From: Metellina segmentata
Taxonomy: Eukaryota > Arthropoda > Arachnida > Araneae > Tetragnathidae
Length of the DNA: 64,000 bases
Assembly (NCBI GenBank): GCA_947359465.1
Contig: OX375876.1
Span: 82,482,359 to 82,546,358, forward strand
Direction of reading: 5' to 3'
Shown here: positions 1-34,927 of the stretch, one piece after another
How positions within the stretch are numbered: the first letter of the stretch is position 1
How the letters are laid out: each line of letters starts with the position of its first letter
The notes under the pieces: generated by a model
Seen by the model: only the letters and a program-made list of their open reading frames with translations
Databases searched by the model: none
What the model was told of the DNA's origin: nothing
Translations under genes and position numbers: made by a program

Positions 1-1019
1 TCCCCTTGGTAGCAAATACTTTTGGTGGCTTATGCACAATGGTAAAACCACTTTCATGAATGTTCCATACTTTTTATGGGTCTAGCTTTTCTTTAGTATA
101 TATCAGTTCCAGATTTTCAAAAACATTAATGTTGTGTTTGTTGAAACTAATGACACAATTAAGGCTGATTGCCTCTGGTGTTCAAAGAAACAATGACTTA
201 TTATGATTCATAACTCTCTGTACCATTCATACCCCGCACATCCTTCTTTTTTCCATGATTCGGGGATTTTTTTCTTATTTTACAGCATACTGGAATGCTA
301 ACAGCATACTGGAATGCTAACTTCCTTAAATGCATAGGAGTAAGTCCGCGATGTAATTTATTTGATGTTTTCAAATATATGCATAAAACATCTTCTTTAA
401 CAGAACGTTTTAATGTCATTACATTAATGCCAATTGCTTGACCCTTTATACTGCCACCATCTAATACAATCTTTACTGATGCCTGCATATCTTCCACATT
501 GATATTTTACTGGGCTTAACACCATCGTTACGTTTATAAATCATGGCATGACTTCACCAACAAAAAGTAAACAAAGAAAAAAATATATATGTGTATGTGA
601 CATTGGGGATACTTGATCCCGGAATAATCTCTCCACATATGATGGGGATCGTGTGTCCCCAATGCACATGCACCATGAAAATATTGTTGGAAAAAAACTG
701 TATTACAAATAAATAGTATTATTTATAAGGTAAGAAAAGGCAGTATGAAATATCATGATATATAACTACTTTAATTATAATTAGTTAAAAATAAAAAACT
801 TAAACCACTTGCAATAAAAAAAGTTCAAATTCAGGAAATCAAACAATCTTTTCTTATAATAAAAACAAACATGGATGAAAGAAATTTTGTTGCTGGATTT
901 GTTGACTAAGAATAACTGTACCAGTGTTACAAGTTTACAAGACTTAACTCTTTATTATTATTGTTGTTTTAAACACTAGGGATCAAGTCTCCTTAGGGAT
1001 CAAGTGTCCCCAGTCTCCC
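1..1019 (-). mobile_element. Tigger/pogo-type DNA transposon remnant, cut by window edge
   Basis: Reading the minus strand from 497 to 1 gives a degenerate DDE_1 transposase: GLTPMHLRKLAFQYA, then PEAISLN, FNKHNINVFENLELIYTKEK, then WNIHESGFTIVHKPPKVFA. This is the order found in Jerky/Tigger-like transposases (helix-turn-helix linker, then the region around the first catalytic Asp, here replaced: IHESG instead of the usual DETG). There are stops between blocks. The element's right terminus lies near 1019, where minus-strand GGGGAGACTGGGGACACTTG begins next to a TA. A related GGGGATACTTGATCCC copy sits at 604-619. Confidence 0.7.
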
Positions 1020-1555
1020 CTAATAACTTTTGTAAGTAACAGGGCATGTGCATGTGTAAATTTCATAATCACATTAAAATAACATTAATGGGGAATAGTG
1101 TTACTTTTCTTGCAAGTGAATCACCCTATATAAACTAATACTTTGAATGTATTGATGCTTTTGTTCTTTTAATAAAAAATTTAACTGTACTAATATAACC
1201 TTTTTTGACTGGATTTGTTAAGTCTTATATTTTGCATTACTCCATGGTACTGTTGTGACTAAATATTCATTGGATCATTGGAAAGAGACATAATCTTATT
1301 AAATCAATTGCCAGTAAAATCATGCAGCATCAGTATAAAAGGTCCATAATCTCCTTAATGAATTATTCATTTGAAATATATCTTGCAATGAAATTTTTAA
1401 GAAAATTAAGCACATACTTTATTGAAATGAAAACACTGATTGACGGTACTGCAGTTACCTTCATCAGTGCAGAATTTTTTCAGAAAAGTATTTAGCCACT
1501 TATGCATTTTGGCTTAGTTGACTGTTCTAAAATTTGCAGTTATATTTTATTGCAG

Positions 1556-24651
<23,096 letters not shown>

Positions 24652-27600
24652 ACAAGGAAGTGATTCATTCAATTGATTTGCTCTCTATAAAGCTGCTACT
24701 TATGATTATAATCATTTATCTTGTACGAGTTTTACCTTCTAGTCAATAGTTCTCTTATTTCTGCTCTTTGTTTCATGAATTCCTCTTTGCTTAAACTCTT
24801 TTTGATGATTCAGTTACAAATGAAGAGTAAATTTAAAGAAATTCGTTGGCATGATTTATTTGTTTGCACAAATGTTATTTATTTAGTTTTTGTATTTTTA
24901 TGGAGTATATAAATTTCTCATTAAATCGCTTGAATACATATATTGGTTTTACTTATTAGAAATAGGGTTTGCTTAGAACTCAAATTCACAAAAAGTATAT
25001 TTTAAGTAAATCCTATAATTGGGCCTGATAAAAGCTCCAATTAAAATTTGTTATACTTTAAAATATTGATGAGCTGATTATTTTTCACAGACAAATACTT
25101 TGTTTAAAATCATTTGCACCATATTAAACATCAAATATATTGTCTAAATATATTAGCTTAGATAACAGCAGAATGTTTGAAAATTGAATTAGCATTATGT
25201 ATTCCGAAAAAATTTTATGTTGCTAAATGTATCATAATTCTGGTAGATTAACTGTTATTACTAATAACTCAATGGATATTTGTATTCTTTTTTCTCAAAG
25301 ATGTTACAATGATGGAAGCATTGATCAATGTGAGATGTTTATTAAAGAAAGTTTTACTATTTATTATGGATATAAATTAGGGATAATATGATTGATGTAT
25401 TTTTAAACACCAGTGACAAAAAATGAGGCAGGCATTCTTTTCAAATTTAAAATTCAGTCATTAAGAACAAACATTTAATTAAAGGTAACCATAAACAAAG
25501 GTTAGAATAATATCTGAATGTTTTATACAAAAAGCAAAGTGTTGTCAGTGAAAAATGTGGAAAATTCCTGTCTTGAAGGATATTTTTTATATTATCTGAG
25601 GTTATGAAGAAGGAATGTTTCATCAGTGTTTTGAAATAGTTAACTTATGCATACTGTATGCAGTTTTTATTTAACCGTTTTTTAATAAGCTTATTTTTTT
25701 AACAGCTTATTCCGTTTGTCTCCCCCCCCCTATTATGGTAGCATTCATAAAAAAATATTCCAAATGCTGAAGTCACTATTGACACTTAACTTCATTTTGT
25801 GTATGGATTCTACCTGAATGAACTGCTAGGCCTTAAAAGATGTATATTGAATTTATAAGTTTATTATATCAATCACAGCATATGCTACCATGAAACAAAT
25901 TGAAGGGCACACATGAGGTGCAAGTATTATAGGGACTCAAGAAAAATAAAATTATTTCTATTATGAGTATTTTTTTTACACTAAATTCGGTGATTCAATT
26001 AATATTGTTGACTGAGATCACTGTCACAATAAATTGCAATAAATAATTGCTGAGGCACCTTGAAAAATTGAAGAGAACTTAAACTGAAAGTGGGATGTTG
26101 CATTTTGATTTTTATAAAAGAGAGACAAATTATTAAAAGTAAGAATTACCATTATCTCTAGGAGGGAATAAATTATTGTCTGGTTCTTTACTGTTGTTCT
26201 GGACTTTGTATCATAAAACTCTGTAGTCTCATTTTTAAACACTTAGGAAGAAAAATTGGAAGTTTACAAATATTTCTTTGTTTCTCTTTTGTTCACAAAC
26301 GTTAATTATCGTTTTTGAAATTTTTTTAATAGGTTAAATTGTTGTATTTAATTGAAATGCAATTAGTTACAAATATTTAATAATTTAAAATGAAATAGAT
26401 CCAAATGCAATCACTTAAATGATTTAGAATTAAAGGAAGTCATGAACCAAAACTGTTTGAATGAAGAAAACTATATAGGTGAATTGCTTTATTTAATTAC
26501 AATGAAAAATGTTTTGTGCATTACTCCATAAAGCATACCTGGAATTGTCAATAACACTTTGAAATTTAGTATCCATTCAGAAAATAAAATGTCTCATGTG
26601 TGACTTAATTTCTTTGATACGATAATATTATGTTTTACTATATTTTCCTAATGATTTATCTTAAACTTACAATTCCTTCAGTCGAAATGTAAGTACTCTT
26701 ACCAACATTTATTCCAATTTGAAAACTGAATGTAAAATTTCCATATTATCAAATGGTATATCTTTTATTGTTATGGTAAACTATATTCTTACTGGACTTC
26801 ATAAAATCTTCTTAGTTTGTTTTAATGTATTTTGACTAAAATACTGAGCTTATTTCATTGAATATGTATTCCTTTATGACTGGATAGGGACTGAAATATA
26901 CCGATTTTTTTAGTCCTTATCCTCCTGATGTTTTAATTTTGTACTCTTACATATATTCATATTTATAATGCTGATTATTTACATTTATAACACTGATTAT
27001 TCAGATTTTTAATGCTTTGTCATCAAGATTTATTTTTTTTGAAGTGTGGTTGCATGTGGCTATACAAAGTTTTTAATTTTTATTATTGAGTTTACTTTTT
27101 GTACATAAGCCTCAAAAATGTATTTTATTTTAATAAACAAATATCTAAACTTAAGAAATAGGTTTTGTACTTGTGATTTTTTTATAACACCATTGATAAT
27201 GGAATTGGAAATTATACTGTGTTAAACGAAAACATTGTTGGACGAAGAATAGGAATAAATTACCTATAACATATATATTTATGTACATATCATAACATTA
27301 TTTACATTGTTAATATTTTATTTGTTCACTTCAACTTTACATTCTTGAATTAGTACATTAAGTATAACCACTTGTCGTTATAAGTACAGGAATTAAATCT
27401 CAGACCATAACTATATATCAAAAACTAAAATGCTACACATCAAAACTTGCCAGTCTTTATTACTATCAAGCTTCAATGAGATCGTTTTCATTGTTTTAAC
27501 TATCACAGTGTATCAATTTTTCACAAATATATAAAGAAATAAATATGACCACTGAATTACATTTTAAATTGCTGTTCAATATTGCAGAGGTGAACTACCA

Positions 27601-27841
27601 AAGTGTACTGTGGAAACTTTTAAGCAGCCCGTAACTTAAAATTTACATTTATGTTTAATCAAAAATGGTCTTTTATTTTTCTGTTAATTAAAATTATTTT
27701 AATTAGTTGTCATTAAATGTATTCATAGTTTTAATTTAATTTTTTTTTATTTCATAAAATAAAGGATTCTTCAAAAAATATGTAAATCTTCTGATGGCCT
27801 ACAAATTTTGGTCCATGTAAAAATTCTACATAGTTCATGTA
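24652..27841 (+). other. DOCK 3' UTR and downstream AT-rich sequence
   Basis: No exon-like frame is seen. Candidate polyadenylation signals AATAAA occur at 25945, 27132 and 27758, so the 3' UTR could be long. A C-run (CCCCCCCC) lies near 25723. No repeat ends recognised. Confidence 0.45.
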
Positions 27842-28011
27842 TAGTGTGCGTCGCGTTTTCGGAGCTCCCGCGAAATTCAAGTTATTTTTTAGTTATTCTT
27901 CATTTATTTAGTACTAAGCAGTGTATTACTTCTATTTCTATCAGTTCAAACATTTCTAATTGTTTTTAAAGTAATTTTATAGTCCTTGTACTTAGTTTTT
28001 GACTTGTCAAG

Positions 28012-28163
28012 TCTCGTTAGGCCTAATTCACGTATGCCTCGTTAGGCCTAAGTCACGTATGTCTCGTTGGGCCTAAATATTTTGTGTTTAAGTGCAGTGC
28101 TTTTTCTGTGTATTTGACGTAGTGCTTTTTCTGTATGTTTGATTTTGTTTAGTGCTTTTTCTG
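28012..28163 (+). repeat. Short tandem repeats in the LINE 5' UTR
   Basis: First set: a 25-base unit beginning TCTCGTTAGGCCTAATTCAC, nearly three copies from 28012. Second set: AGTGCTTTTTCTG at 28096, 28121 and 28151. Repeated 5' UTR units act as promoter modules in several LINEs; that role here is inference. Confidence 0.7.
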
Positions 28164-28189
28164 AGCATTGATTGTTACTTTGGATAAGC

Positions 28190-28963
28190 ATGGGTATAGT
28201 TAGAATGTTCAAGGAGATGAGGACAGAGGGAGCCAGTGGAGAGTTTTATGTGGAATGTGACTTGTGTGGGAATATGGTTGAGGCTGGAAAGGGGGGTGTG
28301 AGTGGGTTTAAAATGTCAGAGAAGGTTGAATTTACATGCAAGAGTTGTTTAGAGGTGGGTGATTTGAGGAAGGAGCTGGAGGCTTTGAAGGTGAGGTCTG
28401 CAGAGGGAGTGGAAAAGGGTGTCCAATGTGTAGACTTGGGGCATGTTGATCAGGGGGATAAGGTAACTAGAGGGGTAGTGGTTGGTGATTCAATGGTTAG
28501 GGTTTTGGGAGAAATGGTAGGGCGTAAAAAGCGCGATTTTGCAAGGTGTTGCTTGCCAGGTGCCAGGGTAAAACATGTAGTTGAGGCAGTTAAGGCAGGT
28601 GTTGTTAAAGGGGAGGAAAAGGCAGTAGTGTGGGTGGGAACAAATGATGTAGAGAGGACTACTAATGTTGAGTTTAAGAGGGAAGCAGAAACACTTTTAA
28701 GAGGCATTAAGTCTCATGGGGCAGAGGTAACAGTATTAGGATTACTACCTAGGTATGGGTTTGGTAATGGGTGGTTAAATCAAAGGGCCAATAAGATGAA
28801 CGGGTTGTTAAGAGATTTGTGTGAGAGGGAGGAGGTTAGATTTTTAGATGTTTGGAAGGAGTGTAGGAGGGATTGGATAAGCAGGGACAATTTGCATTTA
28901 AGTCTGATAGGTAATAGGGAGGTTGGCAAGCGGGTTTTGAATATTCTGGAGTCAAAAAACTAG
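28190..28963 (+). CDS. LINE ORF1 protein: zinc finger plus SGNH/GDSL esterase domain
   Basis: 257 residues from an ATG in strong context (A at -3, G at +4). An N-terminal CDLCGNM...CKSC pattern (two CxxC pairs, residues about 22-50) suggests a small zinc finger. The second half is an SGNH hydrolase: block I VVVGDSMVRVLG, block III VWVGTNDV, and block V DNLHLSLIGN with the Asp-x-x-His pair. ORF1 proteins with this esterase are known in CR1/L2-type LINEs, where the domain is thought to help RNA or membrane handling. No stops or frameshifts. An upstream in-frame TTG is less likely as the start. Confidence 0.85.
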   Translation: MGIVRMFKEMRTEGASGEFYVECDLCGNMVEAGKGGVSGFKMSEKVEFTCKSCLEVGDLRKELEALKVRSAEGVEKGVQCVDLGHVDQGDKVTRGVVVGDSMVRVLGEMVGRKKRDFARCCLPGARVKHVVEAVKAGVVKGEEKAVVWVGTNDVERTTNVEFKREAETLLRGIKSHGAEVTVLGLLPRYGFGNGWLNQRANKMNGLLRDLCEREEVRFLDVWKECRRDWISRDNLHLSLIGNREVGKRVLNILESKN

Positions 28964-28995
28964 AATACAAGCAGGGATGGGAAGGACATAGAGGG

Positions 28996-29988
28996 TTGAC
29001 AGTACACTGTAATTGCTTAGGAAAACTAACAGGGTCTAAATTGCAGGAGACAAACAATACAAAGGGAAAGTGCAATGTAACGGAGAAAAACAATACCAAG
29101 ACAAATAATACAAGGGGAAAGTGCAATATAAGGGTGAAAAATAAGCTAAAAGTATTTTATTGTAATGCTCGCAGTGTGAGAAATAAAATGGATGAGCTCA
29201 AGGGAATTGCACAAGCAGAGGATATAGATATCATTGGGATTACTGAAAGTTGGGCAAACAGTGAAGATGCACAAATTTTAGAATTAAGTGGATTCACAAT
29301 GTTTAGGGAGGACAGAGTGAATAGGAAAGGGGGTGGGGTTTTGATTTATGTGAGAGAATTCTTAATCTGTACGGAAATAAAGTTAAATAATAAAACTGAG
29401 GGTATAGAATCAGTCTGGGTGAAACTGAATACAGACAAAGGCAAAGGACTAATTCTGGGCAATATATATAGACCTCCTGTTTGTAGTGAAGAGCAGGAAA
29501 AGGGCATGTGCAATCTGATAAACGAAGCATGTCAAAAAGGAGAATTAATTTTAATGGGGGACTATAACTATCCAAATATTGCCTGGACAAACAATCTAGC
29601 TACAAATGGGAAAGGGGCAGAATTTTTGGAAGTGATACAGGATTGTTTTTTGTACCAGATGGTGTATGAGGATACTAGGGACAATGCAATATTGGATTTT
29701 ATTTTCAGCAATGATGAGGATAGGGTGCAGGATTTGGTTATAGGTGAGCCACTGGGAGAAAGTGATCATAGAAGTATCAGATTAAGTATAAATTTTCAGT
29801 CAGCATACACAATCAATAGTAGGATGATTCCAAATTTCAGAAAGGTAAATTTTCATAAGATAAGTGAAGAGTTAAAGGAAACATTCAAAGGGGGATTATT
29901 AGCACCGCATCATTCTGAACAATGGGAGGAATTCAAGAATAAGTTAGACAGGGTGTTAAAAAAACATGTAACGTTCAGGAAAATCTAG
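28996..29988 (+). pseudogene. LINE ORF2 part 1: APE endonuclease
   Basis: An apurinic-type endonuclease reads in frame: FYCNARSVRNKMDELKGIAQ, ITESWAN (catalytic Glu), LGNIYRPP, LMGDYNYPNIAW (Asp/Asn), ILDFIFSND and ESDHRSIRLSI (catalytic His). This enzyme nicks the target DNA for reverse transcription. The frame ends at a stop at 29986-29988, before the reverse transcriptase, so ORF2 is broken here. Confidence 0.85.
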
Positions 29989-30143
29989 AAAATTGCTCCC
30001 TATGTGGTTTTCAGGGGAAACACACAAAGCTTTAAAATTAAAACAGAACATACAGTGTATATAAAAGCACTGGTAACGACAGGGACAAGGAGGCATATCA
30101 GAAAGCCAGAAAGGAGTTTAAAACTATTAGTCGGAAGCAAAAG

Positions 30144-31893
30144 GTGTCCTTGGAGGAAAAATTAGCAAGGGAAATAAATATAAACCCAAAAGAATTTTTT
30201 GCATATGCAAGTGGTAAAAATAAATTTAGTACTACACTGGGCCCGTTGGAGGGGAAGGGAGGTGAATTAATTCAAGACGAGGTGGGAATGGCAAATGTGT
30301 TAAATTACTTTTTTCTGGGGGTTTTCAATGGTAACTATAATTTAAAAAAGGATCCCAAGGATGGAGCCTTTGCAGGGGGTATAATTAAAGAATGCAAATT
30401 TAATAGGGAAGAAATAGTACATCAGTTGAAAAGAATTAAGCCATCTAAAGCACCAGGGCCAGACGATATTTATCCGAGAGTACTAGTGGAATGCGCGGAA
30501 GAACTGGGGGAAGTAATTCACACGATATTTAATTCAACATATAGCACAGGTTGAGTACCAATGGATTGGAAGCTGGCAAACATAACTCCAATTTTCAAAA
30601 AGGGAATACAAAGTGATCCGGGCAACTACAGACCAGTAAGTCTAACATCAGTAATTTGCAAAATATTTGAATCTCTGTTAAAAAAAGCATATAATATTAT
30701 ACTTGGAGGAGGGGGGACTGTTATCAGAGAATCAGTATGGGTTTAGGAAGGGCAGATCCTGCTCTACAAACCTTTTGAAGTTCTACGAAAAAATTACTGA
30801 GGAGCTGGATAATAAGAGCAGTGTGGATATCATGTACATAGATTTTCAAAAGGCTTTTGATAAAATACCTCATGAGGTATTACTGTTTAAATTGGAAAGG
30901 CTGGGGATTCAGGGAAAAACATTAATATGGATAAAGAATTGGTTATTGGGTAGAAAGCAGAGAGTGCAGGTAAAAGGAAATTATTCACAGTGGACAGAAG
31001 TTATAAGTGGGGTGCCTCAGGGATCAGTTTTGGGACCAATTTTATTTATGATTTTCATAGATGATATAGGTCAGGGGATAAAGAATAGAATCAGTATATT
31101 TGCAGATGACTTAAAAATATGGGGGACAGTGGATACCAAGTTACAGATAGAAAATTTACAAGGGGATTTTGATAAGATATCCGAATGGGCTGTAAAATGG
31201 GGTATGTCATTTAATGTAGGGAAATGTCAAGTTCTGCATATGGGTTACAGGAACAGTGGAGCCGAGTACTGTCTGCAGGGAGTAAAGGTAAAGGAGGGAG
31301 AAACAGTCAAGGATCTTGGGGTGATAATTCACAGGGATTTTAAAATGGGTCATCAATGTTCAGCTGCGGGTAAAAAGGCTAATAGGTTATTGGGGTATAT
31401 TAAAAAGACTGTAACTTCAAGGGATAAGGATATAATCTTGCCATTATATAAGGGTTTAGTAAGACCACATCTAGAATATGCTGTACAATTCTGGGCTCCA
31501 TATATGAGAAAGGACATAGAATCAATTGAAAGGGTTCAGCACAGAGCTACAAAAATAATAAAGGGGCTAGCAAATTTCGACTATAATGAACGTTTAAGTA
31601 AGCTAAACATGTATACACTGGAAAGAAGAAGAAGGAGGGGGGATTTGATTCAGCTTTTCAAGTTTGCAAAACAAGGGGACACAGAGGGCTTAAATTTCAA
31701 TAGGGATAACAGAACAAGGGGTCATGGGTATAAATTGAATAAGACACATTTTAATCGGGATTTAAGGAAAAACTACTACTTTAATAGGGTAATAGACAGT
31801 TGGAACGCGTTGCCTGAAAATATAGTTAATTCAAAGGGAGTGTACGAATTTAAGACACAATTGGATAGTCAGTGGGAATTGGGGAATTCATAA
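30144..31893 (+). pseudogene. LINE ORF2 part 2: reverse transcriptase, interrupted
   Basis: Reverse transcriptase motifs in order: IKPSKAPGPDDIYPRVL (ends at a TGA near 30552), NYRPVSLTSVICKIFESLLK, then after a frameshift near 30700 NQYGFRKGRSCSTNLL, IDFQKAFDKIPHEVLLFKL, SGVPQGSVLGPILFMIFIDD, the catalytic SIFADDLKIWG, and KCQVLHMGY. The C-terminal part ends with NSKGVYEFKTQLDSQWELGN. Apart from one stop and one frameshift it is well preserved, suggesting a fairly young insertion. Confidence 0.87.
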
Positions 31894-32203
31894 ACAAAGG
31901 ACCAGCCTTGTTGGGCTTGAGCCTGTAGCTGGTCGTCAATATTTGTATTTGTATGTAGCTAGTCCACCTCTGCTATATTGTGATTAAATAATGCTCTTCT
32001 ATAAAAGGGATCTGCAGAAAAACTGCAATATTTCACCGACCAAAATAAAGAACACCCAAGAACAAATAAAATATTCCATTGTTTTCTAAGATTCTTTATG
32101 TTCTAAAATCTAAAATTTTGTGTTTAAAACAATTAGTAGAAGATTCCAGTATTCTATTCATTTGAAAGACTTGAAGTTGAAAATGACTATACCTGTATAT
32201 ATA

Positions 32204-32753
32204 TACACTACCCTATAATAATGGACCGGACACCAGCGGATTTGCATAAAATCCGACTATTTGTTTCAGGGCGTTTTTCGAGGTATGGCCTGGGACCTTT
32301 GCATGTTGTTCCTGGTAAATTGACTGCCAATGCTTACATGAACATTTTGGACTATCAGGTTTTTCCTATGCTCTGGCAATTTTATGGAATGGACTAATGT
32401 TACTTCCATGTCATGTTGCAGCCTCTGTCAAGCAATGGTATCAAGATATGTATGTAAAACGTCTTTCTTGGCCTGCTCAGAGTCTTGATCTAAAACCCTA
32501 TAGAACATTTGTGGGACAATTTAGAGCGACTCTTACGGACTAGGGAACCATGTCCGAAATCTACAGTTGAGCTGGTGACATTCTTGCAGCAGGAATGGAC
32601 ACACCATAGCTGTGTATCAAAATCTTGTTGGGAGTAAACCAAGAATGGTTGCTAGTGTAATTGCATCACGTGGGGGACCATCCCCCTATTAAAGCATGTA
32701 TTATTTCCCGTATACCATCACATCTTGCTGTCCAGTCCATTATTGTAGGGTAG
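32204..32753 (+). mobile_element. Tc1-type element, internally deleted (550 bp)
   Basis: Inverted ends: CTACCCTATAATAATGGACC on the left and, as reverse complement, CTACCCTACAATAATGGACT on the right. Inside, the + strand reads the C-terminal half of a Tc1 transposase: FSRYGLGPLHVVPGKLTANA, NILDYQVFPMLWQFYGMD, then in other frames HLWDNLERLLRTREP. The N-terminal half is missing and stops are present. Confidence 0.8.
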
Positions 32754-32781
32754 GGTTTATAGTGTGTGTGTATATATTTAC

Positions 32782-34029
32782 ACACAGTCCAGTCACATTA
32801 ATGTGACCACTTGTCAAAAGCCAGAATAACCACCTTTGGCAGAGCGGACCGCTGCGAGACGTGCAGGAAGAGAGTCAATTAGGTTTCTGAAGGTGTTCAC
32901 TGGGATGTTGATCCATGCCGACTCCAGTGCCGTGGCCAGCTGCGCTAGATTACGCGGTAGAGGATCCATGGCGCGAACAACCCGATCGAGGTGGTCTCAC
33001 ATATTCTCGATTGGGTTTAAATCCTGTGAGTTTGCTGGCCATGGGAGTACGGTAAACTCATCCTGGTGCTCTTCGAACCACACACATACACTGCGAGCTG
33101 TATGACACCTCGCATTGTCCTGCTGGTAGATGCCATCATTCTGAGGAAAAATTATTCGCATGTAGGGGTGGACATTGTCCGCAAGGACAGATGCGTACTT
33201 GTGCTGATCCATCGTGCCTTCCACAATGATGAGTGCACCCAGTGAATGCCAGAAAAACATTCCACAAACCATAATGCTCCCTCCTCCAGCCTGGATCCTT
33301 CCGGTAATTGTTGCAGGGTGTTTGCTTTCAGACGTTTCACGCCGTATACGCCAACGTCCACATGTCTGATGGAGCATAAAACGTGATTCATCGGTAAAAG
33401 CCACCTGTCGCCACTCTGTGGACGTCCAGTTGCGGTACTGGCGTGCAAATTCCAGCCTTCGTCGCCGATGAACAGCAGTCAGCATAGGTGCATTAACCAG
33501 GCAAAATTTTCTGCGTCCGCTGCACCAGGTGGCCCATGCGCAGCAACGTTCGCTGAACCGTTGTTGAGGATACACTCTTGGTAGCCCCTTGGTTCATCTG
33601 GGCGGTCAGTTGCTCAACAGTTGCACGTCTATTCGCCCGAACGCATCTCCGACTCCGTAGCCTTCGTTCGCCTCTGTCATATATAGCCCGTGGTGCATCA
33701 CATGTGCCTCGCCGCTGATTTTGGATAGTGCCATTTTGCCATGCACGGTATACTATACACGGTATATCCGGCACGCGAACAATTCACCAAATTAGCCGTT
33801 TCCGAAATGCTTCCACCCTTGGCCCGAAAGCCAATAATCACGCCCTTTTGGACGTCGGATAAATCGCTATGTTTCTGCATTACGCCAACGATTGAAATGC
33901 TTTCCGATGCACTAGGACATCTTTTATATACACTCCACTGCAATGTGGTGCCACCTGCCTTTTGTGATTGGTTATTTCACGTTGACGTCGAAAGTAGGTG
34001 GTGGTCACATTAATGTGACTGGACTGTGT
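32782..34029 (-). mobile_element. Full-length Tc1-type element with perfect 29-bp inverted ends
   Basis: The left end (32782-32810, ACACAGTCCAGTCACATTAA...) and the right end (34001-34029) are exact reverse complements over 29 bases, and TA dinucleotides flank them. The 1.25-kb length is normal for Tc1. It carries one transposase gene on the minus strand. Confidence 0.9.
32830..33880 (-). pseudogene. Tc1 transposase, frameshifted and with one nonsense change
   Basis: Minus-strand pieces: MQKHSDLSDVQKGVIIGFRA (N-terminus, near 33880), then RRATVEQLTAQMNQGATKSV, then the DDE domain with VAFTDESRF (first Asp), QQDNARCHTA (second Asp) and NSQDLNPIEN (Glu), i.e. DD34E. Directly after NPIENM the usual Trp codon is TGA, after which DHLDRVVRAMDPLPRNLAQL continues in frame to the end near 32830. 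At least two frameshifts lie in the N-terminal half. It could not make transposase. Confidence 0.85.
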
Positions 34030-34459
34030 ATATAGCATTCGAAATCATTGGTGGTCCGCTGATCCGAGACCACTAAAAGTAGGATAGGTCCAGGGGATTA
34101 AAAATCTGGGTGCATAGTTGCCAACTGCATCAGAAAATTTTTTCTGCCAATGCCCCTTGCCATTAAACACAACATAAATACATGAATTAATGCGTATTAG
34201 AAATATTTGTCACTGTAAAAAGTATTTAAAAATGCACAAGTAAAAGTTAACATTTTTATCAACTGCAGAAACCTTGTAAAGCAGCAGTTGTTTTAATACC
34301 AAACTGAATGTATCCACTGTAAAAAAACATTCACTTTATGAGTACTTACACATTGCATTCAAAACTATGTTACATACTATTTAAACTTGTGTCAGGATTA
34401 CACATCAATTGTGTTCATAAAGCTTATTTACAAGTAGATGAAAAAAAAAAAAATGTTCA

Positions 34460-34927
34460 ATTCGCAGGGAATTCATTCCAATAGGCTACGAATTTCCATT
34501 CGGTTTGCGAAGCAAACCACGGGCAACGCCATGATGGCTGTTATCCAATTGATAAGGAATTCGTAGCAATTACTGGGGGTTAGCGAGCAGTGGTTACACC
34601 TGACCCCACGAAAAGAACCGTCACGGGCAAGGAAAATTTTACATTAGGTCGATACTTATACCATTTAATTTTATTTTAATAAATACTTTTTCAATTTAAT
34701 ATTTATATTTTTGCAAGAGATTGTGACGTCTGATTGGACCTCTTTGCAATTCGAATTTGGCCGCATTTGACAATGACGAGACCATTACGGCGATGCCCGT
34801 GGTGTTGGTTTGTGAAGCAAACCAAATGGGAATTTGTAGCAATCCCCGGGGATTAGCGAGCAGTGGTCACACCTGACCCCACGAAAAGAACTCGCGGGCA
34901 ACGCCGTTCTGGCCACGCAGTGGCTAG
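34460..34927 (+). mobile_element. Helitron-like element, 3' part
   Basis: The + strand ends GGCCACGCAGTGGCTAG: a short hairpin (GCCAC/GTGGC) directly before CTAG, as at Helitron 3' ends. The 5' end is lost near an A-run at 34440. A block ACCTGACCCCACGAAAAGAA occurs twice (about 34596 and 34871), so two copies may be fused. No Rep/helicase coding. Confidence 0.65.

Larger units (their letters stand above)
27842..31955 (+). mobile_element. CR1-type LINE with 5' UTR, ORF1, broken ORF2 and 3' tail
   Basis: The element runs from a GC-richer leader (GTGTGCGTCGCG near 27845) through two coding regions to a tail ATTTGTATTTGTATG. The short (TTTGTA)-like repeats are a mark of CR1-group LINEs. The leader carries two sets of short tandem repeats (28012-28080 and 28096-28163). 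ORF1 is intact; ORF2 carries endonuclease and reverse transcriptase with several breaks. Its start is my estimate. No target duplication is evident, as is common for CR1. Confidence 0.88.
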
